DNA of 64,000 nt from Mytilisepta virgata (lineage: Eukaryota; Mollusca; Bivalvia; Mytilida; Mytilidae): assembly GCA_028015205.1 (NCBI GenBank), contig CM051516.1, forward strand, positions 28,324,593 to 28,388,592, given 5' to 3'. The position numbers were made by a program, and so were the translations under genes. Under the pieces are notes generated by a model. It ran no database searches, had not been told where the DNA came from, and saw only the letters and a program-made list of their open reading frames with translations. Each line of letters begins with the position of its first letter. Within the stretch, counting starts at the first letter, position 1. Shown piece after piece: positions 1 through 11,729 of the stretch.

Positions 1-150
1 CCGACCAGTCCTTTGCTCTTATTCCTATATGCCGCATGCTTTGCGGAGAAGCAGCAAATACCAATTTTAATGTATTTTGTTTGTCCCGGTCGGGAATCTA
101 ATTCCGCACTCGACGCGAGCACGCTACCGGGACACCACCCACGCGATTCT
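1..150 (-). repeat. tRNA-derived SINE family A, copy 1 (cut by window edge)
   Basis: Reverse-strand copy of the tRNA-headed SINE seen complete at 37961 and 49105. The tRNA-like head is at the right (about 90-145, degraded box B). The body runs leftward through the CCAATTTTAATG and CTTTGCTCTTA segments and is cut by the window start. It belongs to the duplicated segment that recurs at 2757-3295. Confidence 0.8.
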
Positions 151-264
151 GAAGCTTGTAATTTAGATCACCTATATGTTGGTGAACTGTGTTGAGCTAA
201 AGATGAATATACATGTAGTAAAATATCATTGATCACAGTTTGTTATATATATATATATATATAT

Positions 265-303
<39 letters not shown>

Positions 304-690
304 TAGAAGTCTATAAAAAAGACCAACCAGCAAATTTAATATGTACCGGATCGTCTAGAATAGACGGTACTGCGCAGATAAGGAAAAAATTATATAAGTC
401 TAAAGATTTGCACTGCGGTACTAATATAAGATGGTAATATACGAAGATGATGTTATAAAATCGTGTTGACAAATATTTCCGCTTAACAAATAGCCTTCGT
501 CAGTGTCGATAGTTTTTACAATACTGTAATAAATAGTATACCGAGATAACGAAAAAGAAGTTTACGACACACTTAAGCTTAAAAGTTTTGAAAAATCGGG
601 CATCTCCCTACAATGAGAATATTGTATGGAAATATAATGCATGAAATTAAAGATTGACGAGGAGTTTAGGTAAGTGCGGAGATTGCATGT
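14..690. repeat. Segmental duplication, left copy
   Basis: Positions 14-240 match about 2919-3142, and 523-690 match about 3141-3295, in the same order and orientation with only scattered substitutions. The right copy lacks the equivalent of about 245-522, including the GATA tract. The match covers SINE sequence and non-SINE flank, so it is a duplication of a locus and not two independent SINE insertions. 690-1617 holds nothing further that I can recognise. Confidence 0.8.
243..303. repeat. (TA)n-(GATA)n microsatellite
   Basis: A run of TA dinucleotides passes directly into about ten GATA/TAGA tetramers. In the duplicate segment (around 3133) only a short TA run remains, so this tract and the following 220 bp are the part that differs between the copies. 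Confidence 0.95.
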
Positions 691-1617
691 TAAGTCTTTC
701 CCCGTTAAGTTTTTGTACCTCCCACTGCCCACTTGATACTTTATATTGTTTTTCCTAGGTCTCTTCCCAAGGTCCTTTTTGGTTTGACGAGTACTATTAA
801 TTATGTGGTCTAGCCGATTGCCTCATACCCATAGAGAAACAGTAATCTGAGATTATTAACCAACAAGGTATAATTATAGCTAAAATGCATGTTTATTACA
901 AATTTCCTAACAGTGCCATTACGAAAAAGCAGGCCATTATTACAGGGCCGATTATGAAATCAGTAAATTAAAGATGGCTACACATTTCTGAGGATTTTGT
1001 GTTGTTGATTATGATGATCGTATAATTCTGTTTTATGCTATTGACTATAATGAATTTCTATTCAGCCGGAATTTGTTAAAAAGACTGTGTTAACCTTTTT
1101 TCCTCCTGGAAACTGATAAAATTAGCAGACGACAGGTAAGAAATGCCATGTCTGTTGACAATACAGGAGAGTGCTTGTGTTGCGAAATAGCAATCAACGT
1201 GTATCTACAATAATGGGGGGAACACTTAACATAAATTAACATTTATTCTGGGAAGAAGAATTTTGAGACTGACAATTCCAGTAATCCTATTATTCAATGA
1301 ACTTATCCCATATGTTACAGTTCTATTGTTAAAATCATATGGTACAACGAAGCTCTGCAACATGTATATACTTTTCTATTTGATACTTCAGACGTACATG
1401 TAGTTAAAAAATAAATTATATTTCTCTTCTACCCCACACATACATTACATAAATTCATTACATAAACTAGTAGCAACGAGCAAATATGATGTGGAATAAC
1501 TCTTACAGCACAAACATTTTATAACATTTTTCCTATTGATGAAAGTTTGTAATAGGCATAAAAATACCTCTACAACATTGATACACTAAATTTGTATTTC
1601 ATCGGTTGGTTAATAAA

Positions 1618-1799
1618 AGTATTAAGACATGGGTATTTTTATGACGGCCCTGTAATGTGTCCTTGGTCTGTAATAATGACCCTTGGAGCTGTAATGGCCC
1701 TCGGCGTTGCTTCGGGCCATTACAACCTTCCTCGGGTCATTATTACAGACCTTGGACACATTACAAGGCCGTTTAAAAAAACAGCCACTCATTAATACT
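1618..1799. mobile_element. Foldback MITE (family F1)
   Basis: Long imperfect inverted repeat. The left arm contains GGCCCTGTAATGTGTCC and GGTCTGTAATAATGACCC. The right arm contains their complements around 1730-1770, with a short loop near 1700. AGTATTAA at the left edge mirrors TTAATACT at the right edge. A partial copy of the same sequence lies at 6101-6200 and a related foldback at 5187-5326. No coding capacity. 1800-2756 shows nothing I can name. Confidence 0.75.
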
Positions 1800-2756
1800 A
1801 TAGTATTACATATGCAATACAGTGATTGCTTAAAACAATTAAGTTTACAAATCACAGGTTCGTCATTGATTTCCATTATTTCAGTTTGAATTTAACAGAC
1901 TTTTACGAAATTGAAAGCTACCAGAAGAGCCACTGTCTAAGTTTTACACATATATTTGCGTGATACGTTAGGACTGTTTCCATAAAAACTGTTAGTGGCG
2001 TCTGATACAACAATAAAGTTTTAAACACATGTTAGGATACTGAACATACTTTTGAATTAACCGTATCTTGATAGTATTAACCACGAGTACAAAAATTAAA
2101 TATATTTAAGTTGTATTTTAGATTATAACTTTCGAATACTAGTACTCGTTAGATTTATTTTTATTTTCCCCATTATCCACAAGAAGGCGTGGGAAAGATG
2201 TTTTAACAAATTGAGAACTAGCTTTCATAAATTATTATGTTCGATTATTGTTATAAAAAAGTCAAATAACGCAATTTAATATGTATCTATACACACAACA
2301 TTGCTTTTGTCAAATTTAGAGGATAGTCATGATAGTGGTGGGAATTTTTGCAGAGTATACTTTAGTTAAAGATCTTCCTTGTCCGATGTAGAGAAGTACT
2401 TATTATACGATGTAATCAATCACATAATGCATGAACTGTTTAGTTCCAAATAATAATCAAATAATAATATTAGGAACTTCTGTTAACACTTTGTTTCCGC
2501 GTTAGTATAATAAAGACGTCTTTAAGGACTCCAAGTCAGTGACAAAGTGCAAAGTGACACAGTGTCTGTAAGACACGGATTCCTATTATTTATGACGAGA
2601 AATCGTATTCAGAATTATTTTTAAATATATATGTGTAAGTTTCATAATATATCTAGCTTACATTCAGTTTTACCTAATTAAAAATAAAAATCCAAAGTAA
2701 TAAATTATATTTCTGGCACAAGGACCCAAAGCTAAAATTGAATGGAGTCACTGAAG

Positions 2757-3295
2757 CCTGATGGATGGATGAATTATGATGATATGATATGAATATGATC
2801 CCTGCTTAGTACTAGACCGATACGTTGAGTCGGATTTTTAACGTGCTAGCTCACGAGGTAAATATCCGCAGGAAGACATATCTACCCACTCGCACACATT
2901 ATACTGACTCCGAACCGACCAGTCCTTTGCTCTTACTCCTATATGCCACGTGCTTGGCGGAGAAGCAGAAAATACCAATTTTAATGTATTTAGTTTGTCC
3001 CTTTCGGGAATCTAATTCCGCACTTGAGGCGAGCACGAGACTGAATCTTGTAATTTAGATCACGTATATGTTGGTGAATTGTGTTAAGCTAAAGATGAAT
3101 GTACATGTAGTAAAATATCATTGATCACAGTTTTATATATATATATAAATAGTATAACAAGATAACGAAAGAGAAGTTTACGTTACACTTAAGCTTAAAA
3201 GTTTTGAAAAATCGGGCATCTCCATAACATGAGAATACTGTATGGAAATAAAATACATGAAATTAAAGATAGAAGAGGAGTTTAGGTAAGTTAAA
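2757..3295. repeat. SINE A copy 2 (- strand) within right copy of the segmental duplication
   Basis: Starts with the GATGGATGGATGAATT tail, the complement of the ATCC-rich SINE 3' end. It continues through the SINE body to a degraded tRNA head near 3030, then into flank shared with 150-240 and 523-690. It lacks about 60 bp of SINE 3' body present in full copies (the segment holding TTAAACGTCCAGTGG), so it is an internally deleted copy. Confidence 0.8.
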
Positions 3296-4491
3296 ACTAA
3301 AACACACGTTCCATGAAATGGTATTTCTGTTCTCTAGTATTTCCCTTATTTCGTGGTTTTCTGCGACTAAAATAACATGTTACCTGCCCTCTCGTGAGCA
3401 TCACCGACGTCTCTTCCGCCCATTTGAAAATAATCGTCTAATCAGGGAGGAACAGCAATGCGCTGGTCAATAATAAAAGAAAAACCAAGGTGATCTTGTT
3501 ATATTTAATTACTCAGTAAATGAATTTCGTGAACCGGAAGACATATCGGTACTAGAACTTGATTCATATCTTTCATTATTTTTTCTTTCTACCTGTCCCA
3601 AAAAGTGACTGTGAACCAGATACGTTACAAAGCATACTTTGTTCTATTAGCTGACATTTCCTAGAAAAGAAACAGATCAACATCGTCAAAGATGACGTTT
3701 TCAAACACTGTAAAGACATTATTCAGTCAAAGATGAAAGAACTCTAATCAAACTGATTGGGATATAAAAAAAAAAAACCAGAAGGCTGATCCCAGGAGGA
3801 AATAGAGATTCTTTACCAACAAAAATTAGGTACAGGTAAATGTTTGTCCACTGCTAATAAAAATTGATGTTTACCAAAGAAAACAGGAAAACCGAAGTTG
3901 TCTTTGGTCTGAAGAAAAGAAATGTATATGTAAACGGCCTACCCGTCTGTGCTAATTCGATCAGGTGTTTGTCTGGTCAAATAACATTTGTTCAACACAC
4001 ATCATGACAAATTGAAGTCAATGCAGTGAAATGTTTGTACATCAGATGCTCTTTCAATGGAAATCACAATAATAAATAACTGTTGCGACAAAATCCATAA
4101 TATGGGGTTACATGTACATAAATTATAAAACAATCCAGGAAAACTAGAATTCCTTTTAGCGTGGTTTATACATCTAGTTAACATCTGGGTTTTTTTGTTA
4201 GTGTTCATGTGTATGTGTGTATGCATAATTTGTAATTTTACAAAGTCAAAATGTGATGATAATTATAAAGTAATATATATCTTCTTTTTATCAACTTAAG
4301 GTCTTGATATCTGCTCGAAGACTTTAACATGAAGGATGTCATTCATAATTGATTAAAAGGGCAATTGTACCATTGCAAAATGTTGTTTTACATAGAGTTA
4401 AATTTTATTTCTTTGTATTTCAAATTATCCCAGATCGATTGCCCATTAAGGTCTGTAAAGATTTCCTAAAGAGGCGTCTTAAAAGGTGCTT
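3296..4491. other. No recognised feature
   Basis: AT-rich sequence with short A/T runs. I see no coding pattern, terminal repeat or SINE head on either strand. Confidence 0.5.
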
Positions 4492-4779
4492 TATATAAAG
4501 CCTGACAGTAGATTTTATTTGTCTGTTCTAACAAAAGTGAATACGGAAAGTAAAGTTTGGTTGTCATCTTCAGGAATGGGAAAAAAACTTCAGGAAATAT
4601 TGTGAAAAAGATGGTTGAAAAGGGTAGTTTAAGTGGAAGGATAGTAAATCATAGCTGCAGAAAAACTGTTGTTACAGAGCTACTAAATTGGCTAATATTG
4701 GCGTCTCGGGTTGATTTGGGGTGTTGTATGAAAAAGCAATGTAATATTCTATATTTCTTGGCAGTGGCAAAACATGTGA
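4492..4779 (+). pseudogene. Fossil of a DUF3504/Crypton-type tyrosine recombinase
   Basis: Reading the + strand through at least two frameshifts gives a C-terminal recombinase-like stretch: KPDSRFYLSVLTKV, then (after a shift in the A7 run near 4580) KTSGNIVKKMVEKGSLSGR, then VNHSCRKTVVTELL. NHSxRKT is the expected H-x-x-R catalytic box of the DUF3504 domain found in KCTD1/ZMYM-associated and Crypton-derived proteins. After 4686 the frame changes again (ANIGV) and stops appear. There is no promoter, start or upstream domain, so this is a decayed fragment and not a working enzyme. The family call comes from motif recognition only. Confidence 0.55.
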
Positions 4780-4794
4780 TAAATAGATTAATAC

Positions 4795-5110
4795 ATTGCC
4801 TTTTTCGAGGCCGATATCAATGTCTGGGATTAATAATAAGGGCAATATGAAAAATGCCATGTATTAATTTATAAATATTTTATTGAACGCACATATAAAA
4901 TGTTTATAAATTTGAAATAAATACAGGTAAATAATCCGAGTAATAACGTATACTCATTTGTATATATTGTGAAATAACGCAGAAATAGATATATTTTCAT
5001 TCTACTATGTTATTGTTATCGGCCCTCGACTGACATCGTCCCGATATAACGGTCTAGAGCTGATAACAAGGGCAACATCAAAAAGGCCATGTATTAATCT
5101 ATAATTATCC
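4795..5110. repeat. Interspersed repeat with GCCGATATC / ATGCCATGTATTAAT modules
   Basis: Two similar blocks (about 4806-4875 and 5020-5095) share GGGCAAxATxAAAAAxGCCATGTATTAATxTATA. A related block is at about 35395-35465. Looks like fragments of one dispersed repeat; no termini could be fixed. Confidence 0.5.
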
Positions 5111-5186
5111 TAGTGCAAAGAGACTATAGTAAATTATCAACCAGAAGGATAAAATATGTAAAAAAATGCATTGCTTTTATAAATAG

Positions 5187-5326
5187 AATTAAGGTATTAC
5201 AACTATGCCATTACAGAATCCCTAACAAGATGGATAAACGTACAGCCGCATTCTTGATAGGGATTCTGTAGTAGGCTCATAATGGCCCTGTTTATCCCGT
5301 AATGGCCCAGTTGTAATGCCTTAATT
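5187..5326. mobile_element. Foldback MITE (family F1-related), 140 bp
   Basis: The left arm begins AATTAAGGTATTACAACT and continues through GCCATTACAGAATCCCTA. The right arm ends with the complement (AGTTGTAATGCCTTAATT), with TAGGGATTCTGTAGTA nearer the centre. Arms differ at a few positions. No coding capacity. Confidence 0.75.
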
Positions 5327-5334
5327 GTCCCCCG

Positions 5335-5850
5335 CCGCAACGCGACGGAGACACTTATAAATGGACTCCGTCTGTCCGTCACAGTTATTTGTGGACGCAA
5401 CCGAGACTGCCAATCGGATTTCGTTAAAATTTTGTAGGACTATTAGTCACCATACGTACTTGATCTTATGGCACCTCCATTTTGATTCGACAAATTTTAC
5501 GGGAGTTATGGGACTTTTAACTTTTTTATGTATTTAACACTATAGGAACACTTTGTGGACGCAACTCCTCTGAGACCGCTGATCGGAGTTCGTTCAAATT
5601 TTGTAGGATTGTTAGTCACCTTTTGTACTTGATCCTATCGAACCTTGATTTTGATTAGATACATTTTTCGGGAGTTATGGAACTATAACTTTTTTCTGCA
5701 TTCAACACTATAGGAACTCTTTGTGGATGCACCTCGTCTGAGACCGGTGATCAGATTTCGTTCAAATTTTGTAGGATTGATAGTCACCATATGTACTTGA
5801 TCCTATGCCGCCATTTCAATAATACACATTTTGTATATCTTGTGCGGCTT
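5335..5850 (+). repeat. Tandem repeat family T1, about three 165-bp units
   Basis: TTTGTGGACGCAAC recurs near 5390, 5552 and 5720, each followed by TTCGTTxAAATTTTGTAGGA, a TACTTGATCxTATxG block and CGGGAGTTATGG. The same family occurs in reverse orientation at 28135-28640 and, degraded, at 62460-62720. Non-coding: stops in all frames. Confidence 0.8.
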
Positions 5851-6100
5851 CGACTTTTCTCCGTGGCGGGGGACATGGCTACGTGTAGCAATCTTGTTTT
5901 ACTTATAAAAGCAATGTATTTTTTTACATATTTTATTCCTCTGGTTAATAATGATTTTCATATTCCTACATAGCGACTTTCTAAAAACAAAAAAGAAAAA
6001 ATACCAGCTGGTACATTTTTTTTTTTTTTGTTATAACTAAAACATACCAGAGAGCATTTTCCAGAAACAAACCAATCAACAAAAATAGTTTTCCCCATCT

Positions 6101-6200
6101 GGTTAATAAAAGTATTAAAACGTTTATTTTCGTAATGGCCCTGTTATATGTCCTCGGTCTGTAATAATGGCCTTCGGATGTTGTCATGGCCCTCGGATAC
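6101..6200. mobile_element. Partial F1 foldback copy
   Basis: GGTTAATAAAAGTATTAA followed by AATGGCCCTGTTATATGTCC and GGTCTGTAATAATGGCC matches the left arm of the foldback at 1618. The complementary arm is missing. Confidence 0.65.
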
Positions 6201-6251
6201 GAGAATATATAACTTTCAGCTCTTTTTACCGTTCTAAAATTTTACAAGTTA

Positions 6252-6592
6252 GGCCACACCATAATGATCTTTAGTTCTTTGGATTTAACTGCTCCGAATT
6301 TTGGACTATGAAAATTTTACGAAAAAAAATTTTTGCCGCCTCCTTTTGCAAAAATCCTAAAATTCGCCCAAATTCTTCATTTTTCAAGAAATTAAAAATA
6401 AAAATTGTTCGCCCGCTCCTAAAATGTTTAGAAATATTTTATTTTAAAAAATTTTGGTCGCACGTAAATTTGATCTTCGCCTGGAAAAAATAAGTTTTCA
6501 AGAAAAGAAAAAATAAAATTAATATCTCGCCCGCTCGCATCAATTTTTAACATCACAAAATCCAAAGAACGAACAATTAATTTGGTGTGGCC
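6252..6592. mobile_element. Harbinger-type MITE, family H1 copy 1 (TSD TTA)
   Basis: Terminal inverted repeats start GGCCACACC and share TTCTTTGGATTT farther in. Direct TTA flanks sit at 6249-6251 and 6593-6595. A second copy of the whole element is at 36894-37201 with TAA flanks. TWA target duplications and GGCC-type ends fit PIF/Harbinger. The internal sequence (CGCCCGCTCCTAAA, TCGCACGTAAAT) is non-coding. Confidence 0.75.
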
Positions 6593-6595
6593 TTA

Positions 6596-7596
6596 ATTCA
6601 AATTGTGTCCAAGGGTTAAAGTTCTCTTACGTCAGCTATGGCGCAGTAGGAATTACTTCCTACGATGAAATAAATTAGACAACGTATAAACTGTTTATTT
6701 CCTTGAATTTAATTGATAATATTAAGAAATGAATGTAAATTAAGTTTCCCCGTTGTCTGTATGAAGACAATGGACACTGGCATTGGTCAAAGTGAATAAA
6801 GATGCAGACTATTTGAAGTGCGTTATAGCATAAGACGAACTATAGGAACTATAATATGTTATTCTAGTCATTATATAACATCCGAAAAAACATAGCAGGA
6901 ACATATGAAAAAATACACAAATTTTATGCGCAACATATGTATATCCGAACAATTGGCAATGGTAGTCAATCTTAAATTCTCGTATATTAATGTGGCTCTC
7001 GCTGGTGAAAATCCTTAATTAGATGTTTTATCACGTTTTGGTGGATGACGGAAACTTTTTGAAAAACATCATTTTTGCAAATAATACCTATTTTCTCTTA
7101 AGCATGAAATTTGATCAAACTTAAATTGTATGTCAAAGCTTTAAACGACATTTTTGTCTTTTGAACCGACAATAATATGTTTACACAAAAGAAATTATTA
7201 ACTCACAAAAATCTCATTTAATCAGTTTGTACGCCTATAATTTGGGTTTTCATGACATGCAGATTGTAGAACTATAGAAGCTATGATTCTGTTGAATATG
7301 TTAAAATGCAATCCTTTACTGTGAAATATGGGTAGAACCGACCCGTCGCATCATTTAAAAACAAAAGCCTAAAGAATAAGTTTTCTCATTTCAAGTAAAA
7401 TAAAATGTGGCAGTAGATGAATGTAACTCCGAAACGCAATCAAAGTAATTGATAATGACATGTAGTTTTATAATTTAATATTGTTTTGGAATTCTATGAA
7501 AATTTAATACCCTGGTATTACGGATAGTGAGTCTTTTTAAAATAAGTTTCACTATATTAATGTTAAATGAAAATAAATTTTGAAAGAGTAACCTTA
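6596..7596. other. No recognised feature
   Basis: AT-rich, stops in all frames, no terminal repeats or RNA-gene signature seen. Confidence 0.5.
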
Positions 7597-7928
7597 GGGA
7601 CGAGATCAAAAGTTCAATGTAGGATAAAAAACTTAATTCAAATAGTTTGGGGGTGGGGGGTAAAAATCACTGCAAGTTTTGTTATCCGACATCGATTTTC
7701 GGATTGAAAAATACGGATACAAGCGATGTCCAAGTCAATATACAGAACAAACATACATTGTTGAGGAAAAACATGGCCCATGATACAAAAAGTATACTCT
7801 CAAAGCATATGCCCATATTGTCAGTCAATTTTTCCCAAATTAAGTTAAGATGGGGGGAGGGGGGGGGTCAGTGAAAAAACTATGTGAATTAAGTTTTTTA
7901 TCCTTCATTGAACTTTTGATCTCGTCCC
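7597..7928. mobile_element. Harbinger-type MITE, family H2 copy 1 (332 bp, TSD TTA)
   Basis: Inverted ends begin GGGACGAGATCAAAAGTT and extend about 55 bp, including GGATAAAAAACTTAATTC. TTA lies on both sides (7594-7596, 7929-7931). Asymmetric G-runs occur just inside each end. A shorter 227-bp copy, also flanked by TTA, is at 48369-48595. TIR and TSD type fit PIF/Harbinger MITEs. Confidence 0.85.
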
Positions 7929-8481
7929 TTAGTGTAGGTTGAGAGTACAATAACTGGTTGTCAGTCAATTTTTATACTTAATACATTTGTATTTATCATG
8001 GTGGAAGACAACGACGAAAGATGCTGATGAAATAACACAAAATAGAAGGTACACAAGACAAAAAGTGTAATTCTTCAAAAGACATCACAACGGTAAAACC
8101 AAACAATAAATAAAACAAACAAAAAATCAAAACGGCAAAATAAGATTGAAACTAGATATCTGGACTGTCGGAATCGACAGTGATGCCCGCACCCCCTGTA
8201 AGTAGTTGGGCCACTTACCTATAGTCAAAAATATAATACCTTATTCCCATACAAAAATAGTATGCAACCATTCTATATAGAAATTAAATTCCTAAACCCA
8301 AAAGTGAAGGAGGAGTTGATGTCACAAGAAAGTGCGGGGATAATTACATATTTCTTGATAGGAAATACATGTAGCATTCCACTTTACAAAGATTCTTACT
8401 GCTTAAACTTTTAAAAGAACTCTCTCGCTTTTCTCATAACTTGGCGTCCGTCGTCCGCCGTCGTTACATTTTACATTTTGA

Positions 8482-9831
8482 ACTTCTTCTAGAGAACCAC
8501 TGAATGGAATGAAACCAAACATGGCATGAATGTTCCTTATGAGGTGCTGACCAAGTGTTGTTACTTTGTAGCCGATCCATCATCCAAGATGGCCGCCAGC
8601 GGGGAACTTAGTTTCACATAGGACCCTAGGGGAAATGCATACAAATGACTTCTTTAGAGAACCACTGAATGGAATGAAACTAAATCTGGCATGAATGAAC
8701 CCTTATAAGGTGCTGACCAAGAGTTGTTACTTTGTAGCCGATCCATCATCCAAGATGGCCGCCAGAGGGGGACTTAGTTTAACATAGGACCCTATGGGAA
8801 ATACATACAAATGACTTCTTTTAGAGAACCGTTGAATGGAATGAAACCAAACATGGCATGAATGTTCCTTATGAGGTGCTGACCAAGTGTTGTTACTTTG
8901 TAGCCGATCCATCATCCAAGATGGCCGCCAGCGGGGGACTTAGTTTAACATAGAACCCTATGGGAAATGCATACAAATGACTTCTTTTAGTGACCCACTT
9001 AATGGAATGAAACCAAACATGGCATGAATATTCCTTATGAGGTGCTGACCAAGTGTTGTTACTTTGTAGCTGATCCATTGTCCAAGATGGCCGCCAGCGG
9101 GGAACTTAGTTTAACATAGGACCCTATGGGAAATGCATACAAATGACTTCTTTTAGAGAACCACTGAATGGAATGAAACTAAATCTGGCATGAATGTTCG
9201 TTATGAGGTGCTGACCAAGTATTGTTACTTTGTAGCCGATCCATCATGCAAGATGGCCGCCAGCGGAGGACTAAGTTTAACATTGGACCCTATGGGAAAT
9301 GCATACAAATGACTTCTTTTAGAGAACCACTTAATGGAATGTAACAAAACATAGCATGAATGTTCCTTATGAGGTGCTGACCAAGTGTTGTTACTTTGTT
9401 GCCGATCCATCATCCAAGATGGCCGCCAGCGGGGGACTAAGTTTAACATTGGACCCTATGGGAAATGCATACAAATGACTTCTTTTAGAGAACCACTGAA
9501 TGGAATGAAACCAAACATGGCATGAATGTTCCTTACAAGGTGCCGACCAAGTGTTGTTACTTTGTAGCCGTTACATCATTCAAAATAGCCACCAGTGAGG
9601 GACTTAGTTTAACATAGGACTCTAAGGGAAATACATACAAATGTCTTCTTCTATAGAACCACTGAATGGAATGAAACCAAACATGGCATGAATGTTCCTT
9701 ATGAGTTGCTTACCAAGTGTTGTTACTTTGGTGCCTATCCATCATCCAAGATGGCCGCCATCAGGGGACTTAGTTTAACATAGGATCCTATGGGAAATAC
9801 ATACAAATGTCTTCTTTTAGAGAACCACAGC
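8482..9831 (+). repeat. Tandem array of eight 166-bp units (pearl-like core)
   Basis: CTTCTTxTAGAGAACCACTG starts recur at about 8484, 8649, 8815, 8982, 9148, 9314, 9480, 9646 and 9812, so the period is 165-167 bp and there are eight full units plus a start. Each unit carries GTGTTGTTACTTTGTAGCC and CCAAGATGGCCGCCAGCG. 166 is not a multiple of three and the frames are not conserved between units, so the short reverse-strand ORFs here are by-products. Isolated relics of the unit occur at 25872-25990 and 56180-56275. The array is probably the core of a non-autonomous pearl/Helentron-like element ending at about 11163. Confidence 0.92.
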
Positions 9832-11163
9832 CCATAGTCGGCTTTAACAGGCCACGAAATAAAAATATAAAGCAATTCAAACGAGAATTTTCCTCATCAC
9901 TTGACATCTGTCATCAGTTAATTTTACAAATATCTTCTCTGAAAATCTAGGGCCAAATTTTATCAAACTTTGTCACAATCATCATTGAAATCTGTTATTG
10001 GGTTGCTGCCACTTACGTGGTAATTCTTAGTTAATTTTGCAGGATTTTTGGTTATCTAGAATATTAGAGCAATATACAATCTGTAAACAACAATAATGTT
10101 AAGCAAAGTAAGATCTACAAATAAGCCAACATGGCCAAAATAGACAATTGATCCTTAATTATAAAAAAGAAGATGTGGTATGATTGCCAATGAGACGACT
10201 GTCGACAAAAGACCAAAATGACACATACATTAACAACTATAGCTCACCGTACCGCCTTTAACAATGAGCAAAGCTCATACCCCATAGTCAGCAATAAAAG
10301 GCCCCGATATGACAATAAAACAATTCAAACGAGAAAACTAAAGCAATTATTGCCGTTCATAGTCAAATTTTTTTTTAATCTCTTACACAAATCTTCTCTG
10401 AAACTACTGAGACAAATTAAACCATTCTTGACCACAGTCGTTAGTGTATCAAGTTTAAAAAAAATGAGTGATGGCTGACATGGCTAAGAATAGAACATGG
10501 GGACGAAGTGCAGTTTTTTGCTTAAATCTCTGAAACTAAAGACACGTTAAGATCTAACTGCCCTGAAATTTCCAGACAAATCAGACAACCTGTTGTTAGG
10601 TATTTGTAAGATCATTTTTCAGCTTTTAATTATTATAAATAGAAATAAATTGTAAAGTGCAATAATGTGCAAAGTAAGATCTACAAATATGTTAACATGG
10701 CCAAACTGATCAATTGACCCCTTTATGGCCATTATATATGCAATTTTTAACATTTTTTTTTACAAAATTCTCCACTTGATCTGGGCTGAATAGAAATAAA
10801 TAGAAATAAACTTGGCCACAATTTTCAGTAGGTTATCATGACTTGTTTGAAAAAAAGTATCGGATGACCCTGCCATCAAACCGCCTTTGCTAAAAAAGAA
10901 CATAGAAGTTAACTGTTTAGAAGTCTATCAGAAAATTGTAAAAAAAAATCTGAATGGTCACAACTTGACCACACATTCAAAAATAATAATGATAAGATGT
11001 CTTCAGTAGCTATTGTAAGACTACACTAAGATGACCTATTTTTAATTTTAAATACTGTGTCAAATTAAACCAATCTTGGTCTCAATCATTATATAATTTT
11101 ACATAATTTCCAAAATCACATTAGATACAGGTGAGCGACACAGGCTCTTGAGAGCCTCTAGTT
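9832..11163 (+). mobile_element. 3' half of pearl/Helentron-like element with terminal hairpin
   Basis: Non-coding repeat sequence between the 166-bp array and a terminal hairpin AGGCTC-TTGA-GAGCCT followed by CTAG (11140-11160), preceded by CAGGTGAGC. The segment with AAGTAAGATCTACAAATA plus CAATTGA occurs twice (about 10100-10150, 10670-10720). A high-copy mussel-type module (GTGGTATGATTGCCAATGAG, about 10174-10340) is embedded. The same hairpin end recurs at 54660 and 56585. Placement in the Helitron superfamily is inferred from the hairpin plus CTAG end and the tandem core. Confidence 0.55.
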
Positions 11164-11390
11164 GGATCTTCCATTATATAATCAGATAATGATTGTCTGT
11201 AAGCAATTCAAAATTATTTTTATTTTATGATGGGATGTTAAAATTTGTGTCCTTTGATAAAATTTTCTTCATCTCATGCTGATGAGACAACACATTTGCA
11301 CACATTTTGAAACGTCTGCGTAAAATGTTGTATAACGCTTGAGCACATGTTGTTTTTATCCCCGCACTTTCGAAAAAAGCCCGTAGATAT

Positions 11391-11729
11391 AGCGACCGCC
11401 TCGGTGGTCTCGTGTTTGCGGGTTCGATCCGCGGCCGGGTCAAACCAAAGACATTAAAATTGGTATTTGCTGCTTTTCCGCCAAGCACGCGGCATCTAGA
11501 AGTAAGAGCAAAGACTGGTCGGTTCGAAGTCAGTATAATGTGTCCGAGTGAGGTGATATGTCTTCCTGCGGACAGTTACCTCGTGAGCTAGCACATTAAA
11601 AATCCGACTTAGCGTGTCGGTCTGGTACAAAGCAGGGATCATATTCATTATCATATCAACATGTTCTCGTCCTGATATGCACCTGGTTGCCAATGGACGT
11701 TAAACAATAATTCATCCATCCATCCATCA
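11391..11729 (+). repeat. tRNA-derived SINE family A, copy 3
   Basis: Head with box A-like GGTGGTCTCGTG and box B-like GGGTTCGATCC. Body through CAAAGACATTAAAATTGG, GTGAGGTGATATGTCTTCC and GCACCTGGTTGCC. The tail is a CATC-rich repeat. The head is missing part of the anticodon region compared with the copy at 49105. Confidence 0.88.

Noticed and set aside
6308..6493. 61-codon ORF with Lys/Phe-rich product
   Set aside because: Lies wholly inside the H1 MITE and is not conserved in the second copy.
8727..9449. Three similar reverse-strand ORFs (LSPPLAAILDDGSATK ends)
   Set aside because: They are the 166-bp tandem unit read in one frame; the period is not a codon multiple and neighbours shift frame.
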